From: Glycomyces algeriensis
GTDB taxonomy: Bacteria > Actinomycetota > Actinomycetes > Mycobacteriales > Micromonosporaceae
DNA: 64,000 nucleotides
Assembly: GCF_027622855.1 (NCBI RefSeq)
Contig: NZ_JAPZVR010000005.1
Span: 62,001 to 126,000 of the forward strand
Direction of reading: 5' to 3'
The translations under genes were made by a program, and so were the position numbers. The notes under the pieces are model-generated. The model saw nothing but the letters and a program-made list of their open reading frames with translations. It searched no databases and was not told the DNA's origin. Positions 34,790-43,885 of the stretch are shown piece after piece (the first letter of the stretch is position 1; every line of letters starts with the position of its first letter).

Positions 34790-36361
34790 CTACTTGGCTT
34801 CGACCAGATCCACCGCCGCTGTCTCAGGTGCTTCGGCCGGGGCGGCGTCGGTCGGGGCCACGTGCCTCAGGGTCTTGAGTGTGAGGACGATGGCGACGAC
34901 CGCGAGGGCCGCGGCGACGATGCCGACGGTGTTGAGGCCGCTGGTGAAGGCGCTCTTGGCGGTCTCGACGAGCGGTCCGGCGGTGTCGGCGGGCAGTGCG
35001 GCGGCGACCTTGAGGGCCCCCGGGAGGGTCTCGGCGGCCTGCTCGGCCTGGTCGGCGGTGAGGCCGTCGACCGCGCCTTCGGCCTTGAGGCCGTAGACGA
35101 CCGAGCCGATGCTGCCGAGGACGGCCACGCCCAGGGCGGTGCCGAGGTCGCTCGCCGTGGAGTTCACGGCCGAGGCCGCGCCGGCCTTCTCTGGCGGGGC
35201 CGAGCCGATGACCAGGCCGGGCGCCAGTGCCATGGCCGGGGCGATGCCCGGGTAGAGCACGTAGAACCCGGCGATGAGCAGCGGCAGGCCGCCCGTGCTG
35301 TCCACCAGGGCGATCAGCACGTAACCCACGGCGGAGAGGACGAGTCCGCCGCTGATGACGTACGCCGGGCGCACTTTGCGGGCGATGATCGGCGTGAGCG
35401 TCGAGACGACCACCAGGGCGACGGCGGCGGGCAGGATCCACAGGCCCGCTTCGAGCGGCGACTGGTCGGCGACCAGCTGCAGGTACTGCGTGAACAGCAG
35501 GTACACCCCGCCGAGGGCGACCGCGGAGAGCAGGAACATGCCGAGCGCGCCGGAGAAGGTGCGGTCGCTGAACAGCCGCACGTCGAGCAGCGGCTCCTCC
35601 AGGCGCAGCTGGCGCCGGGCGAACGCGATGCCGAAGCCGATGCCCGCGAGCAGGGTGACGACCGAGGTCGCGTCGATGCCGGTCTCGGCGAGGTGCTTGA
35701 CCCCGTAGATGAACGGCAGCAGCGTGGCGAGGGAGAAGACGACGCTGAGCAGGTCGACGCGTCCGGCGTTCGGGTCGCGGTACTCGGGGACCAGGAACGG
35801 CACGGTCACCAGGACCAGGGCCATGACCGGGACGCCGATGAGCAGTGCCGCGCCCCACCACAGGGTCTCCAGGAGCAGGCCGCCGATGAGCGGGCCGAGG
35901 GCGACGCCGGCGGAGATCGCCGAGGCCCACAGTCCGATCGCGACGCCCTTCTGGCGTGCGTCGGCGAACATGTTGGTGATCAAGGAGAGCGTGGCGGGCA
36001 TGATGGCCGCCGCGCCGAGGCCCATCAGCGCCCGGCCCGCGATGAGCAGTTCCGGGCCCGGCGCATAGGCCGAGAGTGCGGAGGCCGCGCCGAAGAGGGC
36101 GGCGCCGGCGAGGAGGAGCCTGCGGCGTCCCAGGCGGTCGCCGAGGGTGCCGAAGGTGACCAGGAAGCCGGCCATGATGAACCCGTAGATGTCGTTGATC
36201 CACAGGACCTGCGCGCCGCTGGGGCGCAGGTCGGCGGCGATGTACGGGGTGGCGAGGAACAGTACGGTCATCGCCAGGAACAAGAGGGTGGTGGGCAGCA
36301 GGAGCACTGACAGGCCCAGCCATTCGCGTGTCCCCGCGCGCGGGGCGGTCGCAGTCGTCAT
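34790..36361 (-). CDS. DHA2-family MFS drug-efflux-type transporter
   Basis: A 523-residue membrane protein with about 14 hydrophobic segments, typical of DHA2 (EmrB/QacA) proton-coupled exporters. The loop-2 motif is GTLGDRLGRRRLLL; the motif C-like segment is LGPLIGGLLLETL. Start ATG at 36359-36361 after AAAGGC. It lies 92 bp after an SDR gene on the same strand, so the two are probably an operon facing a BTAD regulator. Substrate is unknown; multidrug or quaternary-compound export is the usual role. Confidence 0.9.
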   Translation of the reverse strand: MTTATAPRAGTREWLGLSVLLLPTTLLFLAMTVLFLATPYIAADLRPSGAQVLWINDIYGFIMAGFLVTFGTLGDRLGRRRLLLAGAALFGAASALSAYAPGPELLIAGRALMGLGAAAIMPATLSLITNMFADARQKGVAIGLWASAISAGVALGPLIGGLLLETLWWGAALLIGVPVMALVLVTVPFLVPEYRDPNAGRVDLLSVVFSLATLLPFIYGVKHLAETGIDATSVVTLLAGIGFGIAFARRQLRLEEPLLDVRLFSDRTFSGALGMFLLSAVALGGVYLLFTQYLQLVADQSPLEAGLWILPAAVALVVVSTLTPIIARKVRPAYVISGGLVLSAVGYVLIALVDSTGGLPLLIAGFYVLYPGIAPAMALAPGLVIGSAPPEKAGAASAVNSTASDLGTALGVAVLGSIGSVVYGLKAEGAVDGLTADQAEQAAETLPGALKVAAALPADTAGPLVETAKSAFTSGLNTVGIVAAALAVVAIVLTLKTLRHVAPTDAAPAEAPETAAVDLVEAK

Positions 36362-36453
36362 GAGATTGCCTTTCGATACGTGGTGGTCGGTGCGGTCGGG
36401 GCCCTCGCGGGGAGTTATGACGATCACGGCGAGGGCCCCGGGCTCGGGGGCGG

Positions 36454-37215
36454 CTAGTGGGGGACGGCGATGCCCTGCGCGAAGCCGCCGTCGACGGGCA
36501 GTTCGGCCGCGGTGGTGTAGGTGGCGTCGAAGGCGAGGAAGAGGGCCGCTTTGGCGACCTCCTCGACTGTGCCGTGGCGTTTGAACGGCGTGGTCGCGTT
36601 GCCCTCCCGCTCGAACGCGGCGCGTTCGGCGGCGGTGAGTCCGGCGACGCCCATGGTCGGCGTCTTGATGTAGCCGGGGGCGACCGAGTTGACGCGGATG
36701 CGGCGGGGCAGGAACTCGGCGGCGAGGACCTTCGCGATCGCCTGCAGCGCTTCCTTGGAGCCGGAGTAGTTGCTCAGGCCCGGGTAGATCAGGTCGTTCG
36801 CGACGGTGGTGAGGACGAACGCGCCCTCGTCGCGGACCAGCGGGGCGAGCGCCTTGACGGTGAACAGCGCCCCTTTGGTGTTGATGTCGAAGTGGCGGTC
36901 GAAGGACGCTTCGGTGATCTGGTCGAGCGTCTCGATCTCGGCGATGCCGTGGTTGAGGAACACCGCGTCGAGCGTCCCGAGCCGCTCGGCGGCGAGCTCG
37001 CCGAGCGCGGCGATGTCGGCCAGGCTGGCCGCGTCGGAGCGGACCGCGTGGACGGCCCGTCCGGCGAGGCGGGTGCGGGCCGCCTCGAGCTTCTGCTCGT
37101 TGCGTCCGGTGGCGATCACCTCAGCGCCGCCGTCCAATAGCGCTTCCACGATCGCCAGGCCCATGCCGTGGGTCCCGCCGGTGACGACTGCCTTCCTACC
37201 TGCCAGGTCGCTCAT
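36454..37215 (-). CDS. short-chain dehydrogenase/reductase
   Basis: A 253-residue classical SDR. Nucleotide-binding TGGTHGMG at about 14, LNHG at about 90, active-site YSGSK with Tyr and Lys correctly spaced. The residue 13 before Tyr, normally Ser, appears to be Thr. The C-terminal PVDGGFAQ is typical. It should oxidise or reduce a small alcohol/carbonyl with NAD(P)H. Strong GAGGAGG site. First gene of a pair with the DHA2 exporter. Confidence 0.9.
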   Translation of the reverse strand: MSDLAGRKAVVTGGTHGMGLAIVEALLDGGAEVIATGRNEQKLEAARTRLAGRAVHAVRSDAASLADIAALGELAAERLGTLDAVFLNHGIAEIETLDQITEASFDRHFDINTKGALFTVKALAPLVRDEGAFVLTTVANDLIYPGLSNYSGSKEALQAIAKVLAAEFLPRRIRVNSVAPGYIKTPTMGVAGLTAAERAAFEREGNATTPFKRHGTVEEVAKAALFLAFDATYTTAAELPVDGGFAQGIAVPH

Positions 37216-37279
37216 GGTGTTCCTCCTCTGTGGATTGGGAGTTTCGTTCTCCCGCTTGCCTGAGGACAACCATGGGCCC

Positions 37280-37324
37280 GCCCGCTTGCGGTCCGCTGGA
37301 GCTCGACTGGAGGCCCGCTTGCGG
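37280..37324 (+). promoter_or_regulatory. direct repeats upstream of the BTAD regulator
   Basis: GCCCGCTTGCGG occurs at 37280-37291 and 37313-37324, 33 bp apart (three helical turns), in the divergent SDR/BTAD region. A -10-like ATACGCT follows 10 bp before the ATG. Direct repeats are the binding form of AfsR/SARP proteins, so autoregulation or control of the SDR operon is possible. Confidence 0.45.
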
Positions 37325-37345
37325 CCGCCCGGATACGCTTGCCGC

Positions 37346-40300
37346 ATGCGATTCGGAGTGCTCGGCCCGCTGCTCGTGGAGGCCGCGGGCGGCGACCCCG
37401 TCACCGTCCCCGAAGCCAAGGTCAGGACCCTCCTCGCGGCCCTCCTCACCGACCCCGGACGCACGGTCTCCGTGGACCGCCTCGTCGACCTCCTGTGGGC
37501 CGGCGAGCCCCCGGCCGACCCGAGCGGCGCGATCCAGACCCGCGTATCGCGCCTGCGCAAGGCCCTCGCCGCGGCAGGAGGCACCGGCCTCGTCGTCTTC
37601 CGGGCCGGCGGGTACGCCCTGGAGGCCGGGCCCGACGCGATCGACGCGTCCCGCTTCACCGCGCTCACCGCCGAGGCCCGCCGCACCGCCGACGCCCGCG
37701 CCCGCCGCGCGCACCTCACCGCCGCCCTCGACCTGTGGCGCGGCCGGCCGTTCGCCGAGTTCGCCGACGACCTGTACTTCCAGCCCGCCGCCGTCCGCCT
37801 CGCCGAGCAGCGCCTCACCGCCCTCGAAGACCTCGCGCAGACGCGCCTCGACCTCGGCGAGCACGCCGCGCTGGCCGCCGAGCTCGGCGAGCTGGTGGCG
37901 GAGCATCCGCGGCGCGAACGGCTCCGAGCCGTCCACATGCGAGCGTTGTACCTCGCCGGCCGCCAGAGCGAAGCGCTCGATTCCTACCATGCGCTGCGCC
38001 GCCATCTCGGGGAGGAACTCGGGCTCGACCCGGCCCCGGAGCTGGTCGAGCTGTACGGCGAGATCCTGCGGCAGACACCCGCGACCCGCTTCACCGGCAG
38101 CCCGGACACCGTGGACGAAGCGCATCGCGGCAACGTGCCGCGCGCCCTCGTCGACCTCATCGGGCGCGACGAATGCCTTGCCGACGTGCGGGAAGCGATG
38201 CGCGCCAACCGGCTCACGACCCTCACCGGCACCGGCGGTGTGGGCAAGACCAGCCTGGCGCTCGCCGCGGCGGGGGAGCCGAGCGCCGAGCACCCCGACG
38301 GCACGTGGCTGGTCGAGCTCGCCGGGCAGGCCGAGACCGCGACGCCCGCGCAGATCGCCGACGCGGTCGCGGGGGTGCTGCGCCTGCGCGACGAGCAGGC
38401 CGCACCGGTCGGTGACGAACTCGCGCGGCTCGCGGAAGCGATGCGTCCCAAGCGGATCCGTCTCGTCATCGACAACTGCGAGCACGTCGCCGCCGCTGCC
38501 GCCGCGGTGGTGGACGCGCTGCTGCGCGGGGTCCCGGGCCTCACGGTGCTCGCCACCAGCCAAGAGCCCCTCGGGATCCCGGGGGAGCGGCTCATCGCCG
38601 TCCCACCGCTCGACGACGCGGGCGCTGCCGCCCTGTTCAAGGCCCGCGCCGAGAACGCCGCCCCCGGCCTGACGCTCACCGCGGAGGACGCCGCGGTCAT
38701 CGCCGAGATCTGCCGCCACCTCGACGGCATCCCGCTCGCGCTCGAACTGGCGGCCAACCGCATCCGCGTGCTCGGCCTGCGGGAACTGGCGCAGCGCCTC
38801 GACGACCGCTTCGGCCTGCTCACCGGCGGCCGACGCGAGGCACCCGCCCGGCAGCAGACGCTGCGCGCGATGCTCGACTGGTCGTGGGACCTGCTCACCG
38901 CCTCGGAGCGGATCGTGCTGCGCCGCTTGGCCGTCCACGCCGAGGGCTGCACGCTCCCCGCCGCGGAGGCCACGTGCGCCGCACCGGGGGTGGAGCCGCG
39001 CGCGGTCCTGGACCTGCTCGCCAGGCTCGTCGACCGGTCGCTGGTCACCGTCGTGTACGGCGACCAGGGGCCGCGCTACCGGCTGCTCGAGTCGGTGAGC
39101 GTCTACTGCGCCGAGCGCCGCCGTGAACTCGGCGACGACGTCGCCGCGAAGGCCGCCCATGCCGCGTATTACGTCGCGCTGGCGGAAGCGGCGGATGCCG
39201 CGCTGCGCGGGCCGGACCAGCTGCGGTGGCGGTGCGTCCTGGACGCCGAGGACGCGAACCTGCGCGCCGCGCTCGACTTCGCGGCGAGCGGTGTTGGCGC
39301 TCAAGACGATGCCAGGGGTGGCGCTGCTGCGAACGGCGCCAGTGCAGCACGCGTCGCGGCAGGTCAATCGGCAGTGAGCGGGCCCGTGCCGGACCGCGTC
39401 GCCGGTGGCGCAAGTGCCCTCGGCGGCAGAGCGATTGCGAGCGGGGGCGATTCGATCGTCGTCGACACCGGTGGGGGCGGGATGGACGCCAGCCCCGCCG
39501 GTGTTGCGGCCGGGCGGTCTGCGGACCGGTCGGCCCCGAACCGGATCGTCGCCGAGGAGGCCGCCGCGTCGGGCCGCGTGCTCGAACTGCGGCTCGTCAA
39601 CGCGCTCAGTTGGCACTGGTTTCTGCGCGGGCGGCTCACCGAGCCCAAGCGCCGGATCGCGCAAGCGCTTGCGCGGGTCGCCGAGTCCGAGCCGACGATG
39701 CTCTGCGCGGAGGCGGCCGTCACCGGGACCGCACTCAAGCTCCTCTCCGGGGATACGGAGGTCCTCACCGAGTCCGTTCGGGCCGAACTCGACACGCATC
39801 TTGAGGCGATCGAGGACCCGTCGCGGCGGATTCGCAGCCGCTGGTTCCTGGCCCTCACCTTCACCACCTACGGTGATCCGGCGACGGCCGAGCATTTCGC
39901 CGCCACCGTCGATGCGGCCCTTGACGACACCGACGACTGGGGTCGTGCCGCCGCGGACTTCACCGGGGCGTACCTGCGGTTCAACCGCGGCGACCTCATG
40001 ACCGCCCGGGCCCGTGCGGCACGTGCCCTGGACCGGTTCCGCGACGTAGGCGACCGCTGGGGTCAGGCCCAGGCGGAAGCGCTCCTGGGCCGCCTCGCGG
40101 AGGCCCGCGGCGACTACGCCGAGGCCGCCGCGCACCACCGGCGGGGGCTCGACGCGGCGGAGGCGTTCGACTTGCAGGCCATGGCGACCGGCGCGTTGAG
40201 CGAGCTCGGTCGGATCGCGCTCCTCGAGGGCGATTTCGAGCGCGCCGACGACCACCACGGCCGTGCGCGGCGCCGCGCGATCGAGCACGCCGACCTGCCC

Positions 40301-40795
40301 GCGCAGGAGTTCGCCGAGGTCGGGCTGGCGTTGAGCGCCCGCCGCCGCGGCGATCTCGACCGGGCCGAGACGTTCCTGCGCCGCTGGTACGACTGGAATT
40401 CGGGTCTCGACACCGAACTGGGCCTCACCTTCATCGCCGCCGAACTCGGGTTCACCGCCGAGCTGCGCGGTGACGCGGACGCGGCCCTGAAGCGCCACAC
40501 CGAAAGCCTCGAGTCCGGGCAGCGCACGGGCAATCCGCGCGCGGTCGCGCTCGCGCTCGAAGGCCTCGCGGGTGCGCACGCCCTCGCGGGCCGCCACGAG
40601 CACGCCGCGCGCCTCCTCGGCCAGGCCACCGCGGCCCGCGCGGCCCTCGGCGCGCCCCTGCCCGCGGCCGAACGCGGCGACGTCGACCGCATCGAGCAGC
40701 GCCTGCGGGCCGCCCTGGGCGACGACGCGTTCACTCGACACGCCACAGTGGAGTCACCGGACCTCTTCGCGCCGGACCTTGCCGAGCCCCGCTGA
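37346..40795 (+). CDS. AfsR-like BTAD/NB-ARC/TPR transcriptional regulator
   Basis: A 1149-residue regulator. OmpR-like winged helix 1-95 (RTVSVDRLVDLLW); BTAD domain about 97-245; NB-ARC ATPase about 270-560 with Walker A GTGGVGKTS; winged-helix/linker region to about 640; TPR-rich end about 740-1130. Start ATG at 37346, close to a -10-like sequence, so perhaps leaderless. Between the ATPase and TPR parts (about residues 650-740) is an insertion rich in Ala, Gly, Ser and Arg with weaker GC3 bias. The family activates secondary-metabolism or stress genes; the divergent SDR and exporter are the likely targets (inferred). Confidence 0.9.
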   Translation: MRFGVLGPLLVEAAGGDPVTVPEAKVRTLLAALLTDPGRTVSVDRLVDLLWAGEPPADPSGAIQTRVSRLRKALAAAGGTGLVVFRAGGYALEAGPDAIDASRFTALTAEARRTADARARRAHLTAALDLWRGRPFAEFADDLYFQPAAVRLAEQRLTALEDLAQTRLDLGEHAALAAELGELVAEHPRRERLRAVHMRALYLAGRQSEALDSYHALRRHLGEELGLDPAPELVELYGEILRQTPATRFTGSPDTVDEAHRGNVPRALVDLIGRDECLADVREAMRANRLTTLTGTGGVGKTSLALAAAGEPSAEHPDGTWLVELAGQAETATPAQIADAVAGVLRLRDEQAAPVGDELARLAEAMRPKRIRLVIDNCEHVAAAAAAVVDALLRGVPGLTVLATSQEPLGIPGERLIAVPPLDDAGAAALFKARAENAAPGLTLTAEDAAVIAEICRHLDGIPLALELAANRIRVLGLRELAQRLDDRFGLLTGGRREAPARQQTLRAMLDWSWDLLTASERIVLRRLAVHAEGCTLPAAEATCAAPGVEPRAVLDLLARLVDRSLVTVVYGDQGPRYRLLESVSVYCAERRRELGDDVAAKAAHAAYYVALAEAADAALRGPDQLRWRCVLDAEDANLRAALDFAASGVGAQDDARGGAAANGASAARVAAGQSAVSGPVPDRVAGGASALGGRAIASGGDSIVVDTGGGGMDASPAGVAAGRSADRSAPNRIVAEEAAASGRVLELRLVNALSWHWFLRGRLTEPKRRIAQALARVAESEPTMLCAEAAVTGTALKLLSGDTEVLTESVRAELDTHLEAIEDPSRRIRSRWFLALTFTTYGDPATAEHFAATVDAALDDTDDWGRAAADFTGAYLRFNRGDLMTARARAARALDRFRDVGDRWGQAQAEALLGRLAEARGDYAEAAAHHRRGLDAAEAFDLQAMATGALSELGRIALLEGDFERADDHHGRARRRAIEHADLPAQEFAEVGLALSARRRGDLDRAETFLRRWYDWNSGLDTELGLTFIAAELGFTAELRGDADAALKRHTESLESGQRTGNPRAVALALEGLAGAHALAGRHEHAARLLGQATAARAALGAPLPAAERGDVDRIEQRLRAALGDDAFTRHATVESPDLFAPDLAEPR

Positions 40796-40842
40796 CGGCG
40801 TAGAGGGCCTGGTCGCAGCGGGAAGCCCGGGCCGCTCACCTA

Positions 40843-40872
40843 AAACCCTATAGGATATATCCTATAGGGTTT
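40843..40872. other. perfect 30-bp AT-rich palindrome
   Basis: AAACCCTATAGGATA followed immediately by its exact complement, flanked by CCGCT/AGCGG arms (40832-40836, 40880-40884). It has no loop, so it would form a cruciform or very tight hairpin. It shares 15 identical bases (AGGATATATCCTATA) with 31499-31513. It may be the terminator of the BTAD gene or a protein-binding site. Confidence 0.85.
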
Positions 40873-41016
40873 CGCTAGTAGCGGGAGCGGTCCGGCTTGT
40901 AAGGGCCTTCGACCGGCACGAGTCACCGTGCGGCTCGGCGTCGGTCCGGGGACGCCGAGACCCTGCGCGGCGAACACGGCGCCGGTATCGCTGGTTGCGG
41001 CGGCGTACGGTGAAGG

Positions 41017-41250
41017 ATGGTCTGGTTCTCCTGGGTGCTGGTCGTCGGCGGTTCCCTGCTCGTCTTCGCTCTGCTCCTGGCGCTGTGGCTCTCCCGCCAC
41101 AACACCGCTGCCGTGACGCGCTCGCACACCGGGCGGTGCGATGAGCGCGCCGAAGGCGCCTTCGATTCCTGCCCGTCGCCGGCCGTCGAGCACCTCGGCG
41201 GCCGCGACAGGTGCGCCCGGCACGCGGAGCTGTACCGCTACTACGGATGA
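41017..41250 (+). CDS. small single-pass membrane protein with Cys/His tail (unknown)
   Basis: A 77-residue protein. Residues 3-27 form one membrane helix (VWFSWVLVVGGSLLVFALLL). The tail contains C-x10-C-x12-C-x2-H (RCDER, DSCPS, RDRCARH), a possible metal site. The ATG follows GGTGAAGG closely and a TACGGT -10-like motif, so the message may be leaderless. It stands alone between a palindrome and a terminator. No family is recognised; probability of being real is moderate. Confidence 0.5.
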   Translation: MVWFSWVLVVGGSLLVFALLLALWLSRHNTAAVTRSHTGRCDERAEGAFDSCPSPAVEHLGGRDRCARHAELYRYYG

Positions 41251-41287
41251 GCGCCCCGCCTCGACGGCCGAACGGGTGCAGCGCAAA

Positions 41288-41328
41288 GGCCCGGACCGCG
41301 GAGAGGGAGGCTCTCCTTGGTCCGGGCC
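41288..41328. terminator. bidirectional hairpin before malG
   Basis: GGCCCGGACC (41288-41297) pairs with 41319-41328, with an inner GGAGAG/CTCTCC stem. It can end the small membrane-protein gene and the malEFG operon from the other side. Confidence 0.8.
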
Positions 41329-41384
41329 CTTGAGCACCTGCCAGTGGACAGGTGCTCGTGTCGAGCAGTGGTCTCTCGTAACCC

Positions 41385-42302
41385 CTAGCCCTTCACGGCT
41401 CCGCCCGTGAGGCCGGAGACGATGTAGCGCTGCAGGCTCATGAACACCGCGACGGTGAGCACCGAGGTCAGCAGCGTGCCCGCCGCGAAGATCCCGAAGT
41501 AGCTCGCCGGGGAGTTCTCCGCCGTCAGCGTCTTCAAACCGACCGCGAGCGTCATCTCGGGCCGGTCGGTGAGGAACAGGCTCGCCAGCACGAAGTCGTT
41601 CATGGTGCCGACGAACGCGAGGATCCCCGAGATCGCGATGATCGGGGCCGCGAGCGGCAGGATCATGCCGAAGAAGATCTGCGCGTGCGTCGCGCCGTCG
41701 ATCGTGGCGGCCTCGTCGAGCTCCTTCGGGATGGTGTCGAAGAAACCCTTCATGAGCCACGTCGAGACGCCGAGCGCCCCGCCCATGTAGACGAGCATCA
41801 GGCCGAGCCGGGTGTTGAGCCCGACGACCGGGTAGAACTCGCCGAGGTTGCCGAAGATCAGATACAGCGCCACCACCGCGAGGAACGCGGGGAACATCTG
41901 GATCAGCAGGAGGAACAGGAGCATCGGGCGGCGGCCCTTGAACCTGAAGCGGCTGAACGCGTACGCCGCGAGCGAGGAGATGAAGATCGAGATGAACGCG
42001 GCCGGGATGGCGATCATCAGCGAGTTCATGAACCAGGACGCGAACGGCACGTTGTCGTCGGTGAACAGCTTCTGGAAGTTGTTCAGGCTGAACGAGGTCG
42101 GCAGCAGGTTGGTGGAGGACATGGTGCCGTTGGGGTTGAACGCCGCCGAGACCACGTAGATGATCGGGACGAGCCCGAAGACCAGGACCGCGATCGCGAC
42201 CACGTGCCGCCAGCCGGTGTCCATGGCCCACTTCACGAAGAGCGGCTTCCGCCGGCGCGCCGCGGGCCGCTGCGCGGCGGCGGTGTCGGGTGTCCGCGTC
42301 AT
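41385..42302 (-). CDS. malG: maltose/maltodextrin ABC permease MalG
   Basis: A 305-residue MalG-type permease. Cytoplasmic Arg-rich head, six membrane helices, EAA loop (LDEAATIDGAT) at about 195. The start overlaps the malF stop (ATGA). With MalF and MalE it imports alpha-glucans; the ATPase is not encoded here, so a shared MsiK-type protein is expected. The adjacent LacI regulator and alpha-glucosidase support the substrate. Confidence 0.92.
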   Translation of the reverse strand: MTRTPDTAAAQRPAARRRKPLFVKWAMDTGWRHVVAIAVLVFGLVPIIYVVSAAFNPNGTMSSTNLLPTSFSLNNFQKLFTDDNVPFASWFMNSLMIAIPAAFISIFISSLAAYAFSRFRFKGRRPMLLFLLLIQMFPAFLAVVALYLIFGNLGEFYPVVGLNTRLGLMLVYMGGALGVSTWLMKGFFDTIPKELDEAATIDGATHAQIFFGMILPLAAPIIAISGILAFVGTMNDFVLASLFLTDRPEMTLAVGLKTLTAENSPASYFGIFAAGTLLTSVLTVAVFMSLQRYIVSGLTGGAVKG

Positions 42303-43846
42303 GAGTACACGTCCTCCTGGTTGCGGGTGAAGCGGAACATGAACGCCGAGATGGTGGCGACGATGAGGAAGATGAACACGCTGATGGCGCTGGCGAAGCC
42401 GTAGTCGGCGCTGGAGGAGCCGAAAGCCTGGCGGAACGCGTAGGTGATGAGGATGTCGGTGCCGCCGACCGCGTCGCCGGCCATGAAGGGGTTGCCGCCG
42501 CTGAGGAGTTCGATCGCGTTGAAGTTGTTGAAGTTGAACGCGAACGAGGAGATGAGCAGCGGGGTGAGGGCGATGAGCAGGAGCGGCAGGGTGATCTTGC
42601 GGAACGCGGTCATGCCGGTCGCGCCGTCGATCTTGGCCGCTTCGAGGGAGTCCGCCGGGAGGGCCTGGAGGGCGCCGAGGCAGATGAGGAACATGTAGGG
42701 CCAGCCGAGCCAGGTGTTGGCGATGAGGACCATGGCGCGGGCGGACCAGGTGCCGCCGTACCAGTTCACGTCGAGATTGAACAGGTCGTTGATGAGGCCG
42801 AAGTCGCGGTTGAACATCTGCGCCCAGACCAGGAGCATCGCGAAGGACGGCATGGCGTACGGCAGGATCATGAAGGTCCGGTAGAGCTTGGTGCCGCGCA
42901 TGGACTCCTTGTTGAGGGCCATGGCGGTGCCGAGGCCGATCGCGAAGGTGAAGAGGACCGATCCGGCCGCGAACATGACGTTCCAGGTGAAGACGCCGAG
43001 GAAGGGCCCGCGGATGTCGGGGTCGGTGATCACGTCGAGGTAGTTCTCGGCGCCGATGTTGACGCGCCAGCCGACGAGGGCGGCCTTGCCGTCCTCGTCG
43101 AGGAAACTGCCGCGGTCGTCGTCGGCGGTCCAGACGGTGCCGGTCGCGGAGTCGGTGATGCAGTCGCAGGTCTCGCTGTATGAGCGGGTGGACTGGCCTT
43201 CGAACGCGGAGAGGCCCTGGAGTTTGATGCCGGTCTCGGGGCCGGTGGGGACGGCGAGGGCGGTGAGTTCGGCCTGGCGCTCGTTGAGCTCGGCGAGGTC
43301 CCAGACGGTGTAGCCGGGGGCGGCGGTGACGCGGCCGGTGTCGTCGAGGGTGGCGCCGTCGAGTTCGGTGAGGCCCGCTTCGGTGCCGGCCCAGGTGGAG
43401 CCGTCCGCCTGGTCGGTGAGGAGGAGGGTGAGTTCACCGGCGGGGTCTTCGCCGATGGCGACGAGGTAGGTGGTGCCGCCGGGGGTCTGCTGGACGCCGG
43501 CGGCGATGATCGCCTCGGTGGCCTGCTCCTTGTCGACCCGGTGCCCGTCGCCGTAGTTGGTGAACGAGGTGCCGATGGTCATGACCACGGGCAGGATCTG
43601 GAATGCCAGCAGCAGCATGGTGCCGGGGATGAGGTATTTGAGCTGGATCGCCCGGCGCTGGAGGTAGACGTAGAAGATGACGACGACTACGGCCGCCTCC
43701 AGGGCCAGGCCCCACCAGGCCTCGGCGGCAATGAGCGGCGACGCCGCCCAGACGGCCAGCGCCGCGACCACCGCGAGCACTGCGATCTTGATGATCAGAC
43801 CCGCGGCGGTGGCAGAACCGGCCGTCCGGGAACGTTGGTCGAGCAC
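42299..43846 (-). CDS. malF: maltose/maltodextrin ABC permease MalF with large extracellular loop
   Basis: A 515-residue permease. Two helices near the N-terminus, a third, then an extracellular P2-type domain of about 170 residues (about 95-270) containing CDC, and the core helices with EAA loop LEAAKIDGAT at about 405. The P2 domain touches MalE in enteric MalF, which fits the maltose assignment rather than a generic sugar permease. It lies 39 bp after malE. Confidence 0.92.
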   Translation of the reverse strand: MLDQRSRTAGSATAAGLIIKIAVLAVVAALAVWAASPLIAAEAWWGLALEAAVVVVIFYVYLQRRAIQLKYLIPGTMLLLAFQILPVVMTIGTSFTNYGDGHRVDKEQATEAIIAAGVQQTPGGTTYLVAIGEDPAGELTLLLTDQADGSTWAGTEAGLTELDGATLDDTGRVTAAPGYTVWDLAELNERQAELTALAVPTGPETGIKLQGLSAFEGQSTRSYSETCDCITDSATGTVWTADDDRGSFLDEDGKAALVGWRVNIGAENYLDVITDPDIRGPFLGVFTWNVMFAAGSVLFTFAIGLGTAMALNKESMRGTKLYRTFMILPYAMPSFAMLLVWAQMFNRDFGLINDLFNLDVNWYGGTWSARAMVLIANTWLGWPYMFLICLGALQALPADSLEAAKIDGATGMTAFRKITLPLLLIALTPLLISSFAFNFNNFNAIELLSGGNPFMAGDAVGGTDILITYAFRQAFGSSSADYGFASAISVFIFLIVATISAFMFRFTRNQEDVYS

Positions 43847-43885
43847 GTATGCGTTCCTTCGCTCGTCGAGGCTTACCGGGCGGTG

